64,000 nucleotides of DNA from Melastoma dodecandrum (lineage: Eukaryota > Streptophyta > Magnoliopsida > Myrtales > Melastomataceae), in the NCBI GenBank assembly GCA_029817715.1, contig JARUPY010000527.1, forward strand, positions 62,001 to 126,000, given 5' to 3'. Positions 1-9,195 of this stretch are shown piece after piece; within the stretch, counting starts at the first letter, position 1, and each line of letters opens with the position of its first letter. The notes below the pieces were generated by a model. That model was not told where the DNA came from. It saw only the letters and a program-made list of their open reading frames with translations, and searched no databases. The position numbers and the translations under genes are program-made.

Positions 1-2
1 AC

Positions 3-1076
3 CTGCACAAGATGCACGCCTTCCTGCGCTTCCGCCGGGTCGAGGATCCGGCGGGCGAGCGCTACGTCGCGTGGTTCGAGCCCGCGCACCACGTGCTCGA
101 GGCCGCCGCGCCGTTCTTCGTGCGGCGGTTCGCCAGCATGCGTTGGACGATCCTGACGCCCGAGGCGAGAGCCATCTGGGACGGCGAGGCGCTGACCTAC
201 GGCCCGCCGGGCTCCCGCACCGAAGTGCCCGAGGGCGACGGCTTCGAGGCCGGCTGGCAGACCTACTACGAGACGACGTTCAACCCCGCCCGCGTCAACC
301 CCAAGGCGATGAAGGCGGAGATGCCGAAGAAGTACTGGCACAACATGCCCGAGACGGCCGCCATCCCCGCCCTGCTGCGGGGCGCGGCGGACCGGACGGC
401 GCAGATGATCGAGAGGGAACCGACATTGCCCGCACGCCGCGAACCCGCCCGAGCCGTCGCCGCGATGGCGGACCAGGACCCGAAGAGCCTGGACGCACTC
501 AACGCCATCATCCGGAAGACGGAACCCCTCGTGCCGGGGGCGACCCAGGCGGTGCTGGGCGAGGGGCCGGTCAACGCGACCCTCGCTTTCGTCGGCGAGC
601 AGCCGGGCGACCAGGAGGATTTGAAGGGCCGCCCGTTCGTGGGGCCGGCGGGGCAACTCCTCGCCCGCGCCATGGCGGAGGCCGGCATCGACCGCGAGGC
701 GAGCTACCTCACCAACGCGGTCAAGCATTTCAAATTCAGCTTGCGCGGCAAGCGGCGCATCCACGAGAAGCCGACGGCCGGGGAGGTCAGCCACTACCGC
801 TGGTGGCTCGACCGGGAACTGGAATTTGTCGCGCCGAAGCTCGTCGTGGCCCTGGGCGCCACGGCAGTGCTGGCCCTGACGGGCAAGTCGATCCCGATCA
901 CCCGCGCCCGCGGCCCCTTCCGGTTCGACCGGCACGACAACCGCTTCCAGGGCTTCATCACCGTCCATCCCTCCTACCTGCTGCGCCTGCCCGACGAGGC
1001 GAAGGAGGAGGCCTATGCCGCCTTCATCGGCGACCTGAAGCGGATTGCCGCGCTTGGAGCGGAACTCGCCGCGTGA
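3..1076 (+). CDS. udgX: UdgX-family uracil-DNA glycosylase with N-terminal DUF4130 domain, 5' end missing
   Basis: The reading frame is open from the window edge, so the true start lies upstream and the first visible Met is internal. The N-terminal ~100 visible residues resemble DUF4130, a domain often fused to or next to UdgX. The C-terminal half is a family-4-like uracil-DNA glycosylase: motif GEQPGDQED near visible residue 195, an iron-sulfur-type fold, and HPSYLLRLPD near the end. A KRRIH loop near residue 246 is the hallmark of UdgX. In characterised mycobacterial UdgX the loop His forms a covalent bond to the uracil-excised site, so the enzyme stays on DNA. The role is therefore uracil recognition in DNA damage protection. 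In other genomes a radical-SAM SplB-like gene commonly sits upstream; that position is outside the window. Confidence 0.9.
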   Translation: MHKMHAFLRFRRVEDPAGERYVAWFEPAHHVLEAAAPFFVRRFASMRWTILTPEARAIWDGEALTYGPPGSRTEVPEGDGFEAGWQTYYETTFNPARVNPKAMKAEMPKKYWHNMPETAAIPALLRGAADRTAQMIEREPTLPARREPARAVAAMADQDPKSLDALNAIIRKTEPLVPGATQAVLGEGPVNATLAFVGEQPGDQEDLKGRPFVGPAGQLLARAMAEAGIDREASYLTNAVKHFKFSLRGKRRIHEKPTAGEVSHYRWWLDRELEFVAPKLVVALGATAVLALTGKSIPITRARGPFRFDRHDNRFQGFITVHPSYLLRLPDEAKEEAYAAFIGDLKRIAALGAELAA

Positions 1077-1208
1077 AAGGTTCGGCTTTAATCCCTCTTG
1101 CTGGGTGCGGCGCGGCACGCCGTTCCGGGATTTAGCGATCTATATCTCTCTCATCAGAGACAAAGCGGACGAAACAACCGATCCGCACCGCTCGAGGAGA
1201 GATGAACA

Positions 1209-1466
1209 ATGACGAAGACCCGTATCGCCGCCGCCCTCGCCGCCCTCGTCATCGGTGCCGCCGCCCCCGTGACCTCCGCGATGGCCTACCCGCTCTATCG
1301 CGACAACGGCCCGCTTATCACCGGTTCGATCGGCCCGCATGACATGCCGACCTTCGAGAATCACCCCGGCTACTGTGCCCCGAGCTCGGCCGCCGAGGGC
1401 AACGCCAACCAGCAGACCCGGCCGGTGAAGCAATACGGCCAGACCACCGGCGGCAACCGCTGCTGA
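1209..1466 (+). CDS. Small secreted protein of unknown function
   Basis: An 85-residue protein with a clear Sec signal peptide (positive n-region MTKTR, Ala/Val-rich core, likely cut after SAMA near residue 26). The mature ~59 residues have two cysteines (GYC and the C-terminal NRC), compatible with one disulfide, and no domain I recognise. A strong GAGGAGA ribosome site lies 8-9 bases before the ATG. It is monocistronic, closed by the strong terminator just downstream. Function unknown; probably periplasmic. Confidence 0.75.
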   Translation: MTKTRIAAALAALVIGAAAPVTSAMAYPLYRDNGPLITGSIGPHDMPTFENHPGYCAPSSAAEGNANQQTRPVKQYGQTTGGNRC

Positions 1467-1490
1467 ATTCTTCCCACTCATCCATGGGTG

Positions 1491-1525
1491 ACGCGGCGGG
1501 GCTCGAGTGCCCCGCCGCGTTTTTT
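1491..1525 (+). terminator. Rho-independent terminator after the small secreted protein gene
   Basis: Perfect 11-bp stem (1492-1502 with 1509-1519), six-base loop TCGAGT, followed by a run of six T at 1520-1525. It lies 25 bases after the stop codon, on the plus strand, and separates this gene from polA. Confidence 0.9.
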
Positions 1526-1709
1526 GCTCGTTCCACATCTCTGCGAGCGCAGCAAAGCAAACCGTGCTCCGCTCGCTGTTTGAATCGGAGTCGCTCTGGA
1601 CATCGCTCAGGGGACCGTCCACGAAAAGCCCCTCATTCTCGTTGCGGCGGTCGAGGCCGAACTCGGGCGTCTGCCGGATCGTTGACCAGTCCCACGAGCC
1701 CTAGGCCCC

Positions 1710-4700
1710 ATGACCGCCGAGACCCACTCCAAGCCCGTCGGCCCCGGCGATCAGGTGATCCTGGTCGATGGATCGTCGTTCATCTTCCGGGCCTATTTCC
1801 AGTCGATCAATCAGGATCAGAAGTACAATTCCCGTCCATCGGATGGGTTACCGACCGGAGCGGTGCGGCTGTTCTGCACCAAGATCGCCCAATTCCTGCA
1901 GGACGGCGCGGCCGGCACCATGCCGACACATCTCGGCATCGTCTTCGACAAGTCCGAGGGCTCGTTCCGCAAGGAGATGTTCCCGGACTACAAGGGCCAC
2001 CGCCCCGACGCGCCGGACGACCTCAAGCGCCAGATGCCGCTGATGCGCGATGCGGTGCGGGCCTTCGGCCTGCATGCCGTCGAACTGGAGCGCTACGAGG
2101 CCGACGACCTCATCGCCACCTACGCGCGGCAGGCCGAGGCGCGGGGGGCGGGCGTCATCATCGTCTCTTCCGACAAGGACCTGATGCAGCTCGTCGGGCC
2201 GCTGGTGCGGTTCTACGATTTCGAGTCCGGCGCCAAGGGCAAGCCGGGCTACCGGCCCGAGCGCAACCTCGATGTCGAGGCCATCGTCGCCAAATGGGAG
2301 GGGCTGCAACCCCACCAGATCGGCGACGCGCTGGCGCTGATCGGCGACACCTCGGACAACGTGCCGGGCGTGCCCGGCATCGGCCTGAAGACCGCGGCCG
2401 CCCTCATCAAGGAATTCGGCTCCCTGGAGGCGCTGCTGGAGCGCGCGGGCGAGATCAAGCAGCCCAAGCGCCGCGAGACGCTGCTCGCCAACCTCGACCA
2501 AGCGCGGCTATCGCGAAAGCTCGTGGCGCTGATGGAGGACGTGCCCGTCCCCGTGCCCTTGGACGACCTCGGTGTGCCGCAGCCCGATCCCGAGAAGCTC
2601 GTCGGCTTCCTCAAGGCGATGGAGTTCAACACCCTCACCCGGCGCATCGCGCAGATGCTGCACGTGGACCCGGAGAAGGTGAAGCCGGATCCGGCCCTGC
2701 TGCCGGGCGCCAAATCGTCGTCCGGCGAGCCGGTCCCTTCTTCGGCGATAGCGTGCCCCCCGATCCCGAGACGGCCGCCGCCGGCTCCGGCCGTCCGCCG
2801 GGTGATGCCCCGCCGGAGGGCGGTGAGATCGATCCCTTCGCCGATCTCGGCCTGCCGGACTCCGGCCCGAAACCCCGCGGCCCGGCCGAGCCCACGCCGG
2901 GCGGCTTGGTGGCGGCCCGCGCCGCCGAGGCGGTGAAGCCCTTCGACACGGCCGCCTACGAGACCGTACTGACCCTCGACCAGCTCGATGCCTGGATCGC
3001 CGAAGCCGAGGAGGCGGGGGTGGTCGCCGTCGATACCGAGACGGATTCGCTCGATTCCTACCGGGCCGGGCTCGTCGGCGTATCGCTGGCGACGGCGCCG
3101 GGGCGGGCCTGCTACATTCCCCTTGCCCACGTGCGGGCGGTGACCGCCCCGCCCGATGCGGGCGACCTTTTCGGCCAGGGCGCGACGGCCGCCGACATCG
3201 CCGAGCCCGTGCCGGAGCAGATCCCCCTCGATGCGGCGCTCAAGCGATTGAAGCCGCTCTTGGAGCATCCGGGTGTGCTCAAGGTCGGGCAAAACCTGAA
3301 ATACGATTGGGTGGTCTTCGCCCGCCACGGCATCGACGTCGCGCCCTTCGACGACACGATGCTGATTTCCTACGTGCTGGACGCCGGAAAAGGCGGGCAC
3401 GGCATGGACGAGTTGGCCCGCCGCCATCTCGGCCACCAGCCGATCACCTTCTCGGATGTGGCCGGCACGGGCCGGGGGAAGATCACCTTCGACCGGGTGG
3501 CCCTCGACAAGGCGACCGCCTACGCCGCCGAGGACGCGGACGTGACGCTGCGCCTGTGGCGGATGATGAAGCCCCGCCTCGTCGCCGAGCGGCGGGTCGC
3601 CGTCTACGAGACCCTGGAACGGCCGCTCCTGCCGATCATCGCCCGGATGGAGATGGCCGGCATCCGCGTCGACCGCGACATGCTGAGCCGCCTGTCCGGC
3701 GATTTCTCGCAGATCCTCGTCCGACTGGAGGAAGAGATCCAGGACGATGCAGGGGAAAAGTTCTCGGTCGGCTCACCGAAACAGATCGGCGACATCCTGT
3801 TCGGCAAGATGGGCCTGCCCGGCGCCAAGAAGACGCCCTCCGGCCAATGGGCCACCCCCGCGACGCTGCTGGAGGAACTGGCGCAGGCCGGGCACGAATT
3901 TCCCAAAAAGATCCTCGAATGGCGCCAGCTTTCGAAGCTGAAATCGACCTATACGGACGCGCTCCAGGCCCATGCGGACCGGGAGACGCAGCGGGTCCAC
4001 ACCTCGTTCTCGCTGGCCGCGACGACGACCGGCCGGCTCTCCTCCTCCGAGCCGAACCTGCAGAACATCCCCGTGCGCACGGAGGAGGGACGGCGCATCC
4101 GCCGGGCCTTCGTGGCGGCTCCGGGCATGAAGCTGATCTCGGCCGACTACTCGCAGATCGAGTTGCGGCTGCTCGCCCACATGGCCGACATCCCCGAACT
4201 ACGCAAAGCCTTCGAGGACGGGATCGACATCCACGCCGCCACGGCCTCGGCGATGTTCGGTGTGCCCCTGAAAGAGATGACGCCGGATCTGCGCCGGCGG
4301 GCGAAGACGATCAACTTCGGCATCATCTACGGCATCTCGGCCTTCGGGCTGGCCGACCGGCTCGGCATCGGCCGGGAGGAGGCCTCGGCCTTCATCAAGC
4401 AGTATTTCGAGCAGTTCCCCGGCATCCGGGACTACATCGACACGACGAAGCGCAGTTGCCGCGACAAGGGCTACGTCACCACCCTGTTCGGGCGGGTGTG
4501 CCACTACCCGCAGATCCGCTCCAACAGCCCCAACGAGCGGGCAAGCGTCGAGCGGCAGGCGATCAACGCCCCGATCCAGGGCTCGGCCGCCGACATCATC
4601 CGCCGGGCGATGATCCGCATGGAGACGGCGCTGAAGGCCAAGCATCTCGGCGTGACGATGCTGCTGCAGGTCCACGACGAACTCGTCTTCGAGGCCGCCG

Positions 4701-4831
4701 AGGACGAGGTGGACACGGCCATCCCGATCATCGCCTCGGTGATGGAAGAAGCCCCGGCCCCGGCGCTCACCCTCAAGGTGCCGCTGGTGGTGGAGGCCAA
4801 GGCGGCGCTGAACTGGCAGGAGGCGCATTGA
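1710..4831 (+). CDS. polA: DNA polymerase I (apparent frameshift at 2735-2737)
   Basis: Full-length polymerase I of about 1040 residues for Okazaki fragment maturation and excision repair. Order: 5'-3' exonuclease (VDGSSFIFRAYF at the start, residues 1-290), an Ala/Pro-rich linker, 3'-5' exonuclease with the DTE acid pair (VAVDTETDS) and YAAEDADVT, and the polymerase domain with motif A (SADYSQIELR), motif B (RRAKTINFGIIYG) and motif C (QVHDELVFE). The frame changes inside the linker. Adding one C to the CCC at 2735-2737 restores a continuous protein (GEPVP joined to FFGDSVPPD). Because every catalytic motif is present on both sides and the gene is core, a missing base in the sequence is more likely than a real mutation. 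Confidence 0.93.
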
Positions 4832-4934
4832 GGCCGGATCGCCGCCGCCATGGCGAGCAACGCGCAAAGCAATCCAAACCCGCACGACACCGGCCAGTCG
4901 TGGCGCCATAGAATAAGAACACGGGAGCGAAACC

Positions 4935-5909
4935 ATGCGCGCACTCCTCTGCCAGAGCCTCGATGGGGCGGAAGCCCTCGCCCTCACCGATCGGCCGGAC
5001 CCCGTGCCCGCCTCCGGGCAGGCGTTGGTCCGCGTCACGCTGGCCGCACTCAATTTCTTCGACACGCTGATCGTCGCCGGTCGCTATCAGGTGAAGCCGT
5101 CACTGCCGTTCTCCCCAGGCGGAGAGGGCGTGGGCGTCGTGGAGGCGCTCGGCGAGGGCGTGACGGGGTTATCAATCGGCCAGCGCGTCGTGATCCATGC
5201 CGGCTACGGCTGCTGCGCCGAGCGGATCGCCGTCGCGGCCCATAAGCTCACCCCCGTCCCCGAGGGCGTGCCGGACGAGCAGGCCGCTGGCCTCACCATC
5301 ACCTACGGCACCACGCTCCACGCCCTCGCCAACCGGGCCCGATTGCGCAAGGGCGAATGGCTCGCGGTGCTCGGCGCCTCGGGCGGGGTCGGGCTCGCGG
5401 CGGTGGAACTCGGGGCGCTTATGGGGGCGAAGGTCATCGCCTGCGCCTCATCGGAGGACAAGGTCGCCGCCGCCCGCGCCCATGGCGCCGCCGAGGGGCT
5501 GGTCTACAAGCCGGAGACCTTGAAGGACGATCTGCGCCGGATCACCGGCGGCGCCGGGGTGGATGTGGTCTACGACGCCGTGGGCGATGCCTTCGCCGAA
5601 CCGGCGCTACGGGCTCTGGCGTGGCGGGGCCGCTATCTCGTGATCGGCTTCGCGGCGGGCGAGATCCCACGCCTGCCCCTCAACCTGATTCTCCTGAAGG
5701 AACTCGACGTGCAGGGCGTCCATTGGGGCGCCTTCACCGAGCGCGACCCGGCCGCTCACCGGGCCGATCAGGAACAGCTGCTCGCCTGGGTGGCCGAGGG
5801 CAAGCTCAGCGCCAAGGTCCATGGCGTCTACCCGCTGGAGGCGTTCCGCGAGGCCTTCGGGATTCTCATTCGGCGGGAGGCCGTGGGGAAGGTGCTGTTG
5901 CGGGTGTAG
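4935..5909 (+). CDS. NADPH:quinone oxidoreductase-like medium-chain dehydrogenase
   Basis: A 324-residue zinc-independent medium-chain reductase, predicted to reduce quinones or enones with NADPH in the cytoplasm. The N-terminal GroES-like domain includes ALNFFDTLIVAGRYQVKP. The Rossmann domain has the dinucleotide motif GASGGVGLAAVELG near residue 150. It lacks the four-Cys structural zinc cluster of alcohol dehydrogenases, which fits the quinone reductase branch. The ATG is preceded by GGGAGCGAAACC. It starts 104 bases after polA on the same strand; no functional link is evident. Confidence 0.85.
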   Translation: MRALLCQSLDGAEALALTDRPDPVPASGQALVRVTLAALNFFDTLIVAGRYQVKPSLPFSPGGEGVGVVEALGEGVTGLSIGQRVVIHAGYGCCAERIAVAAHKLTPVPEGVPDEQAAGLTITYGTTLHALANRARLRKGEWLAVLGASGGVGLAAVELGALMGAKVIACASSEDKVAAARAHGAAEGLVYKPETLKDDLRRITGGAGVDVVYDAVGDAFAEPALRALAWRGRYLVIGFAAGEIPRLPLNLILLKELDVQGVHWGAFTERDPAAHRADQEQLLAWVAEGKLSAKVHGVYPLEAFREAFGILIRREAVGKVLLRV

Positions 5910-5921
5910 GGCGTTCTCTTC

Positions 5922-6105
5922 CCCTCTCCCCACGTGCGGGGAGAGGGCCGATCCCCCCTCGGAGGGGGCGAGGCAAGCCCGAAGGGCGGTGGTGAGGGGG
6001 CTCACAGGACGAGCCTCCTCCGTTGGCCCCCCTCACCGTCGGCTGCCGCCTCGCTCCGGCGACGACGAGGTCGCCGGAGCCCTCTCCCCGCCCGCGGGGA
6101 GAGGG
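5922..6105. repeat. Bipartite palindromic intergenic repeat (CCCTCTCCCC type)
   Basis: Two hairpins flank a central block between convergent genes. Left: CCCTCTCCCC (5922-5931) pairs with GGGGAGAGGG (5938-5947). Right: 6080-6089 pairs with 6096-6105 and is the same sequence. Between them, GGTGAGGGGG near 5990 is complementary to CCCCCTCACC near 6028. A related small copy lies at 50688-50713. It behaves like a REP-type element and could also act as a bidirectional terminator. Confidence 0.75.
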
Positions 6106-6116
6106 GAAGCACCCCC

Positions 6117-7130
6117 TCAGAGGAGTCCCTTTTCCCGCGCCAGCATCACCAGATCGGCCTGCGGCCGGGCGCCGATATGCTGGATGACCTCCGCCGCCGC
6201 GAGCGTGCCGAGGCGGGCGCTGGCGGCGTGGTCGAGACCGCGCGCATGGCCGGCGAGGAAGCCGGCGGCGAAGAGATCGCCCGCGCCGGTCGTGTCGATG
6301 ACATGCGCCACCGGGCTCGCCGCCACCTCCTGGGCATGGCCGCCGTGGACGACCAGGGCGCCCTTCTCCGAGCGCGTGACGAGGCCGAGCATGTGGAGGC
6401 CGCGCCCATTGCGCTCGTCGCGGAGCGCCGCCACGGCGGCCTCTTCGTCCTCCGTCTGGTAGAGGCTCTTCAACTCGCCGAGGTTGGCGAACAGGATATC
6501 GATGCTGCCGTCGCGGATCAGTCCCAGGAACTCGTCACGGTACCGGCCGACGCAGAACGCGTCCGAAAGGGTCAGCGCCACGGCGTTGCCGGCGCGGTGG
6601 GCGATCTCCACGGCCTTGCGGAACGCCTCCTTGGCGGCCGGCGGATCCCACAGGTAGCCTTCGAGGTAGACGACGCGGGCGGCGGCGACCGTCTCCTTGT
6701 GGATGTCGTCCGGCCCGAGGCCCTGGCAGGCGCCGAGATAGGTGTTCATGGTGCGCTCGCCGTCCGGCGTCACCAGCACGAAGCAGCGGGCCGTGGCCGG
6801 GCCGTCTGTCGCGGCGGGCACGTCGTAGACGACGCCCGTCGCCTTGAGATCGTGGCGGAACAGCTGGCCCAACTCGTCGTCGCGCACCCGCCCGACGAAG
6901 CCGGTCTTCGCGCCGAGCATCGCCGCGCCGACGGCGGTGTTCGCGCCCGAGCCGCCCGAGACGATCGTCGCCGGGCCCATCGCCTGGAACAGGGCTTCCG
7001 CGCGGGGCTCGTCGATCAGCGTCATCGCCCCCCGGGCGATTCCCTCCTTTTCGAGGAAGGCATCGTCTGTGCGCGCGATGACGTCGACGATGGCGTTGCC
7101 GAGGACGAGGAGGTCGAGGGAGGCGCTCAT
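6117..7130 (-). CDS. PfkB-family sugar/nucleoside kinase (adenosine kinase-like)
   Basis: A 337-residue ribokinase-fold kinase. The C-terminal PfkB signature DTTGAGDLFAAGF is present with its catalytic Asp, and the N-terminal SGGSGANTAVGAA segment fits substrate binding. Adenosine kinase is the usual annotation for alphaproteobacterial relatives; fructokinase or another sugar kinase is possible because substrate cannot be read from motifs. Start taken at 7130 (MSASLDLLVLGNAIVD), where homology begins, rather than an upstream in-frame codon. The adjoining minus-strand MFS gene suggests uptake followed by phosphorylation, but the 74-base gap does not prove an operon. Confidence 0.85.
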   Translation of the reverse strand: MSASLDLLVLGNAIVDVIARTDDAFLEKEGIARGAMTLIDEPRAEALFQAMGPATIVSGGSGANTAVGAAMLGAKTGFVGRVRDDELGQLFRHDLKATGVVYDVPAATDGPATARCFVLVTPDGERTMNTYLGACQGLGPDDIHKETVAAARVVYLEGYLWDPPAAKEAFRKAVEIAHRAGNAVALTLSDAFCVGRYRDEFLGLIRDGSIDILFANLGELKSLYQTEDEEAAVAALRDERNGRGLHMLGLVTRSEKGALVVHGGHAQEVAASPVAHVIDTTGAGDLFAAGFLAGHARGLDHAASARLGTLAAAEVIQHIGARPQADLVMLAREKGLL

Positions 7131-7204
7131 GCGGTCTTTTCCGACTATCGAATATTCCGGCGGCTGTGGCATCGCGCGGAGGCTGGATCAAGGCTTTGCC
7201 CTTT

Positions 7205-8626
7205 TCAGCCCGCGATCTTCTCCAGCGCCACGTCCCGCGTCCGGGGCCCGAGGAGGCCGACGAGGCCGCCCGCGATCAGCATGGCGGCGGAGATGAACAA
7301 GAAGACGCCGGGAGCACCTGCCTCGCGCAGGACGAAGGCGATGAGGAAGCCGGTGAAGATCGCCGAGAAGCGGCTCCAGGAATACACGAAGCCCACCGCC
7401 CGGGCGCGGATGCCGGTGGGGAAGAGTTCGGCCTGATAGGCGTGGAAACTGTAGGACATGACGTTCGAGGCGAGCGTCAGCCCGATGCCGAGCGCCACGA
7501 TGGCGGCGACGTCCCGCACCTGCGCGAAGGCGAGGCCGCAGGCGATGTAGACGAACGCCGCCGCCACGATGACGTGCTTGCGCTCGAACCGGTCGGCGAT
7601 CAGGAGCCCGATCAGCGGCCCGACCGGGGCGGCGAGCGCGATCAGCGCCGTGTAGGCGAGGCTCGACGTGACCGTGATTCCCTGCGTGATCAGCAGGGTC
7701 GGCACCCAGTTGGCGAAGCCGTAGAAGCCCACGGTCTGGAACACGTTGAAGCCGGCCATCATCAGCGTGCGGCGGCGGTAGGGCGGTACCCACATGTCGC
7801 GGAAGGCCCCGCGCGGCGCGGCCGGTTGCGGCGCCCCCGGCGGGGGGAGCGGGCGGCCGTATTCCGCCGCGACCCTCGCCTCCAGCCGGGTCATCACCGC
7901 CTCGGCCTCCGCGATCCGCCCGCGCTCCACGAGCCAGCGGGGGCTCTCGGGCAGGCCGGAGCGCATCCACCACACCAGCAGAGCCGCCGAGGCGCCGATC
8001 AGCGCCACCCAGCGCCAGCCGTCGAGGCCGAGGGGCGAGCGCGGAATCAGCAGGTAAGACAGGTAGGCCACGACCGGCACGGCGCAGAAGCCGATGCCCT
8101 GGCACAGGGCGAAGGCCCGCCCGCGAATGGCCTTCGGCACCAGTTCGGAGAGGTAGCTGCCGATGGTGACCATCTCCAGCCCGAGCCCGATCCCGGCGAT
8201 GAGTCGCCACAGGTTCAAGCCGAAGGCCTCGGTCTGGAAGGCCATCACGACGTTGGCCGCCGTGTAGGCGAGGAGCGACCAGGTGAAGATCGCCCGGCGG
8301 CCGAAGCGGTCGGCGAGGAAGCCGCAGCCGATGGTGCCGACGAAGAGGCCGGTGAAGAGGGCGGCGACGAAGCCCGCCACACCCGTCGCCCCGAACAGCC
8401 CCGGCGTCGTCGGCGTGAGGATCCCGGATTTCACGAGACCCGGCGCCACATAGCCGGTGAAGAGCAGGTCGTAGAGTTCGAAGAAGAAGCCGAGGCCGAG
8501 CAGCGCCACGAGGCGCCAGACGGTGCGGGTCGGCGGCAGCCGGTCGAGCCGGGCGACGATTCCGGCGGGATCGTGGAATGGGGCACCACCGGCCGTCTGC
8601 CGGGCGGGCGCCGCGCTCATCGTCAT
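7205..8626 (-). CDS. MFS transporter (sugar/aromatic acid porter type)
   Basis: A 473-residue inner-membrane secondary transporter with about 12 hydrophobic segments. It has the MFS loop 2-3 signature in the form GFLADRFGRRAIF, repeated as LLIADRFERKHVI between helices 8 and 9, and begins its first helix at LLGLGFFFELYDLLFTGY, typical of metabolite:H+ symporters of the sugar/aromatic-acid group. The ATG at 8626 is chosen because GAAGAGGACAG lies just upstream. Genes on either side are on the same strand (cytochrome c upstream, kinase downstream). Substrate not determinable. Confidence 0.85.
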   Translation of the reverse strand: MTMSAAPARQTAGGAPFHDPAGIVARLDRLPPTRTVWRLVALLGLGFFFELYDLLFTGYVAPGLVKSGILTPTTPGLFGATGVAGFVAALFTGLFVGTIGCGFLADRFGRRAIFTWSLLAYTAANVVMAFQTEAFGLNLWRLIAGIGLGLEMVTIGSYLSELVPKAIRGRAFALCQGIGFCAVPVVAYLSYLLIPRSPLGLDGWRWVALIGASAALLVWWMRSGLPESPRWLVERGRIAEAEAVMTRLEARVAAEYGRPLPPPGAPQPAAPRGAFRDMWVPPYRRRTLMMAGFNVFQTVGFYGFANWVPTLLITQGITVTSSLAYTALIALAAPVGPLIGLLIADRFERKHVIVAAAFVYIACGLAFAQVRDVAAIVALGIGLTLASNVMSYSFHAYQAELFPTGIRARAVGFVYSWSRFSAIFTGFLIAFVLREAGAPGVFLFISAAMLIAGGLVGLLGPRTRDVALEKIAG

Positions 8627-8686
8627 GGGGCTGTCCTCTTCGCCGAGCCGATTGCCCCGGAACCCCGGCCCGCGCAAGGCGCTGGT

Positions 8687-9004
8687 TCAGCCCGGCGGCA
8701 GAACGTCGATCTGGATGCCGCCGTAATAGGCCGCGAGGTTCGCGATGTCGGCGTCCGACAGGTCCTTGGCGACCACGTTCATGATCTCGTTGGAGCGCTT
8801 GCCGTCGCGATAATCGGTGAGCTGCTTCACGAGGTAGGGCTCGACCTGGCCCGCGATGTTGGGCGCCTCCGGCATCTTCGAAAGACCATCCATGCCGTGA
8901 CAGGTCTGGCAGGCGGTTGCCCGCTTCTTGCCGGCGGCGGCGTCGCCGGCCTGGGCGGCGGCGGGCACGAGGAGGGCGACGAGGACTAGGAGAAGACGGG
9001 TCAT
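8687..9004 (-). CDS. Periplasmic c-type cytochrome
   Basis: A 105-residue protein: signal peptide of ~19 residues (cut after AQA), then the haem-binding CQTCH motif near residue 33 and a single class I cytochrome c fold (APNIAGQ, a Met in EIMNVVAKDLSDADI as possible sixth ligand, LAAYYGG near the end). It probably carries electrons from periplasmic dehydrogenases towards the respiratory chain. The PQQ sugar dehydrogenase gene lies upstream on the same strand, separated by a palindromic repeat, which suggests a donor/acceptor pair by position. Confidence 0.88.
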   Translation of the reverse strand: MTRLLLVLVALLVPAAAQAGDAAAGKKRATACQTCHGMDGLSKMPEAPNIAGQVEPYLVKQLTDYRDGKRSNEIMNVVAKDLSDADIANLAAYYGGIQIDVLPPG

Positions 9005-9085
9005 CGAGGGCTCAGGATCCGCGACACGTGCCACCGCCATCTCTCGGCGGGGATGGGATGGGGCGCGAGGCCCCACCGATCTGTC

Positions 9086-9177
9086 CGTCATTGCGAGCGG
9101 AGCGAAGCAATCCAGGGATCCGCCACGGTCGGAGGCGTCCCGCTGCCCTGGATTGCTTCGCTGCGCTCGCAATGACG
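9086..9177. repeat. Imperfect palindrome of the GTCATTGCGAGCGnAGCGAAG family
   Basis: Left arm 9086-9117 and right arm 9146-9177 are nearly exact inverted copies (CGTCATTGCGAGCGGAGCG against CGCTGCGCTCGCAATGACG), with a 28-base spacer. The same family occurs at 37767-37862 and as a half copy at 35196-35225. It sits between the cytochrome and PQQ dehydrogenase genes and would form a long RNA hairpin in a shared transcript. Confidence 0.85.
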
Positions 9178-9195
9178 ATGGAAGCGATAGGACTG

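Noticed and set aside
7166..8989. 607-codon plus-strand open frame over the MFS gene
   Set aside because: Composition is typical of antisense frames (His, Gly, Asp, Arg-rich); the minus strand encodes a clear transporter.
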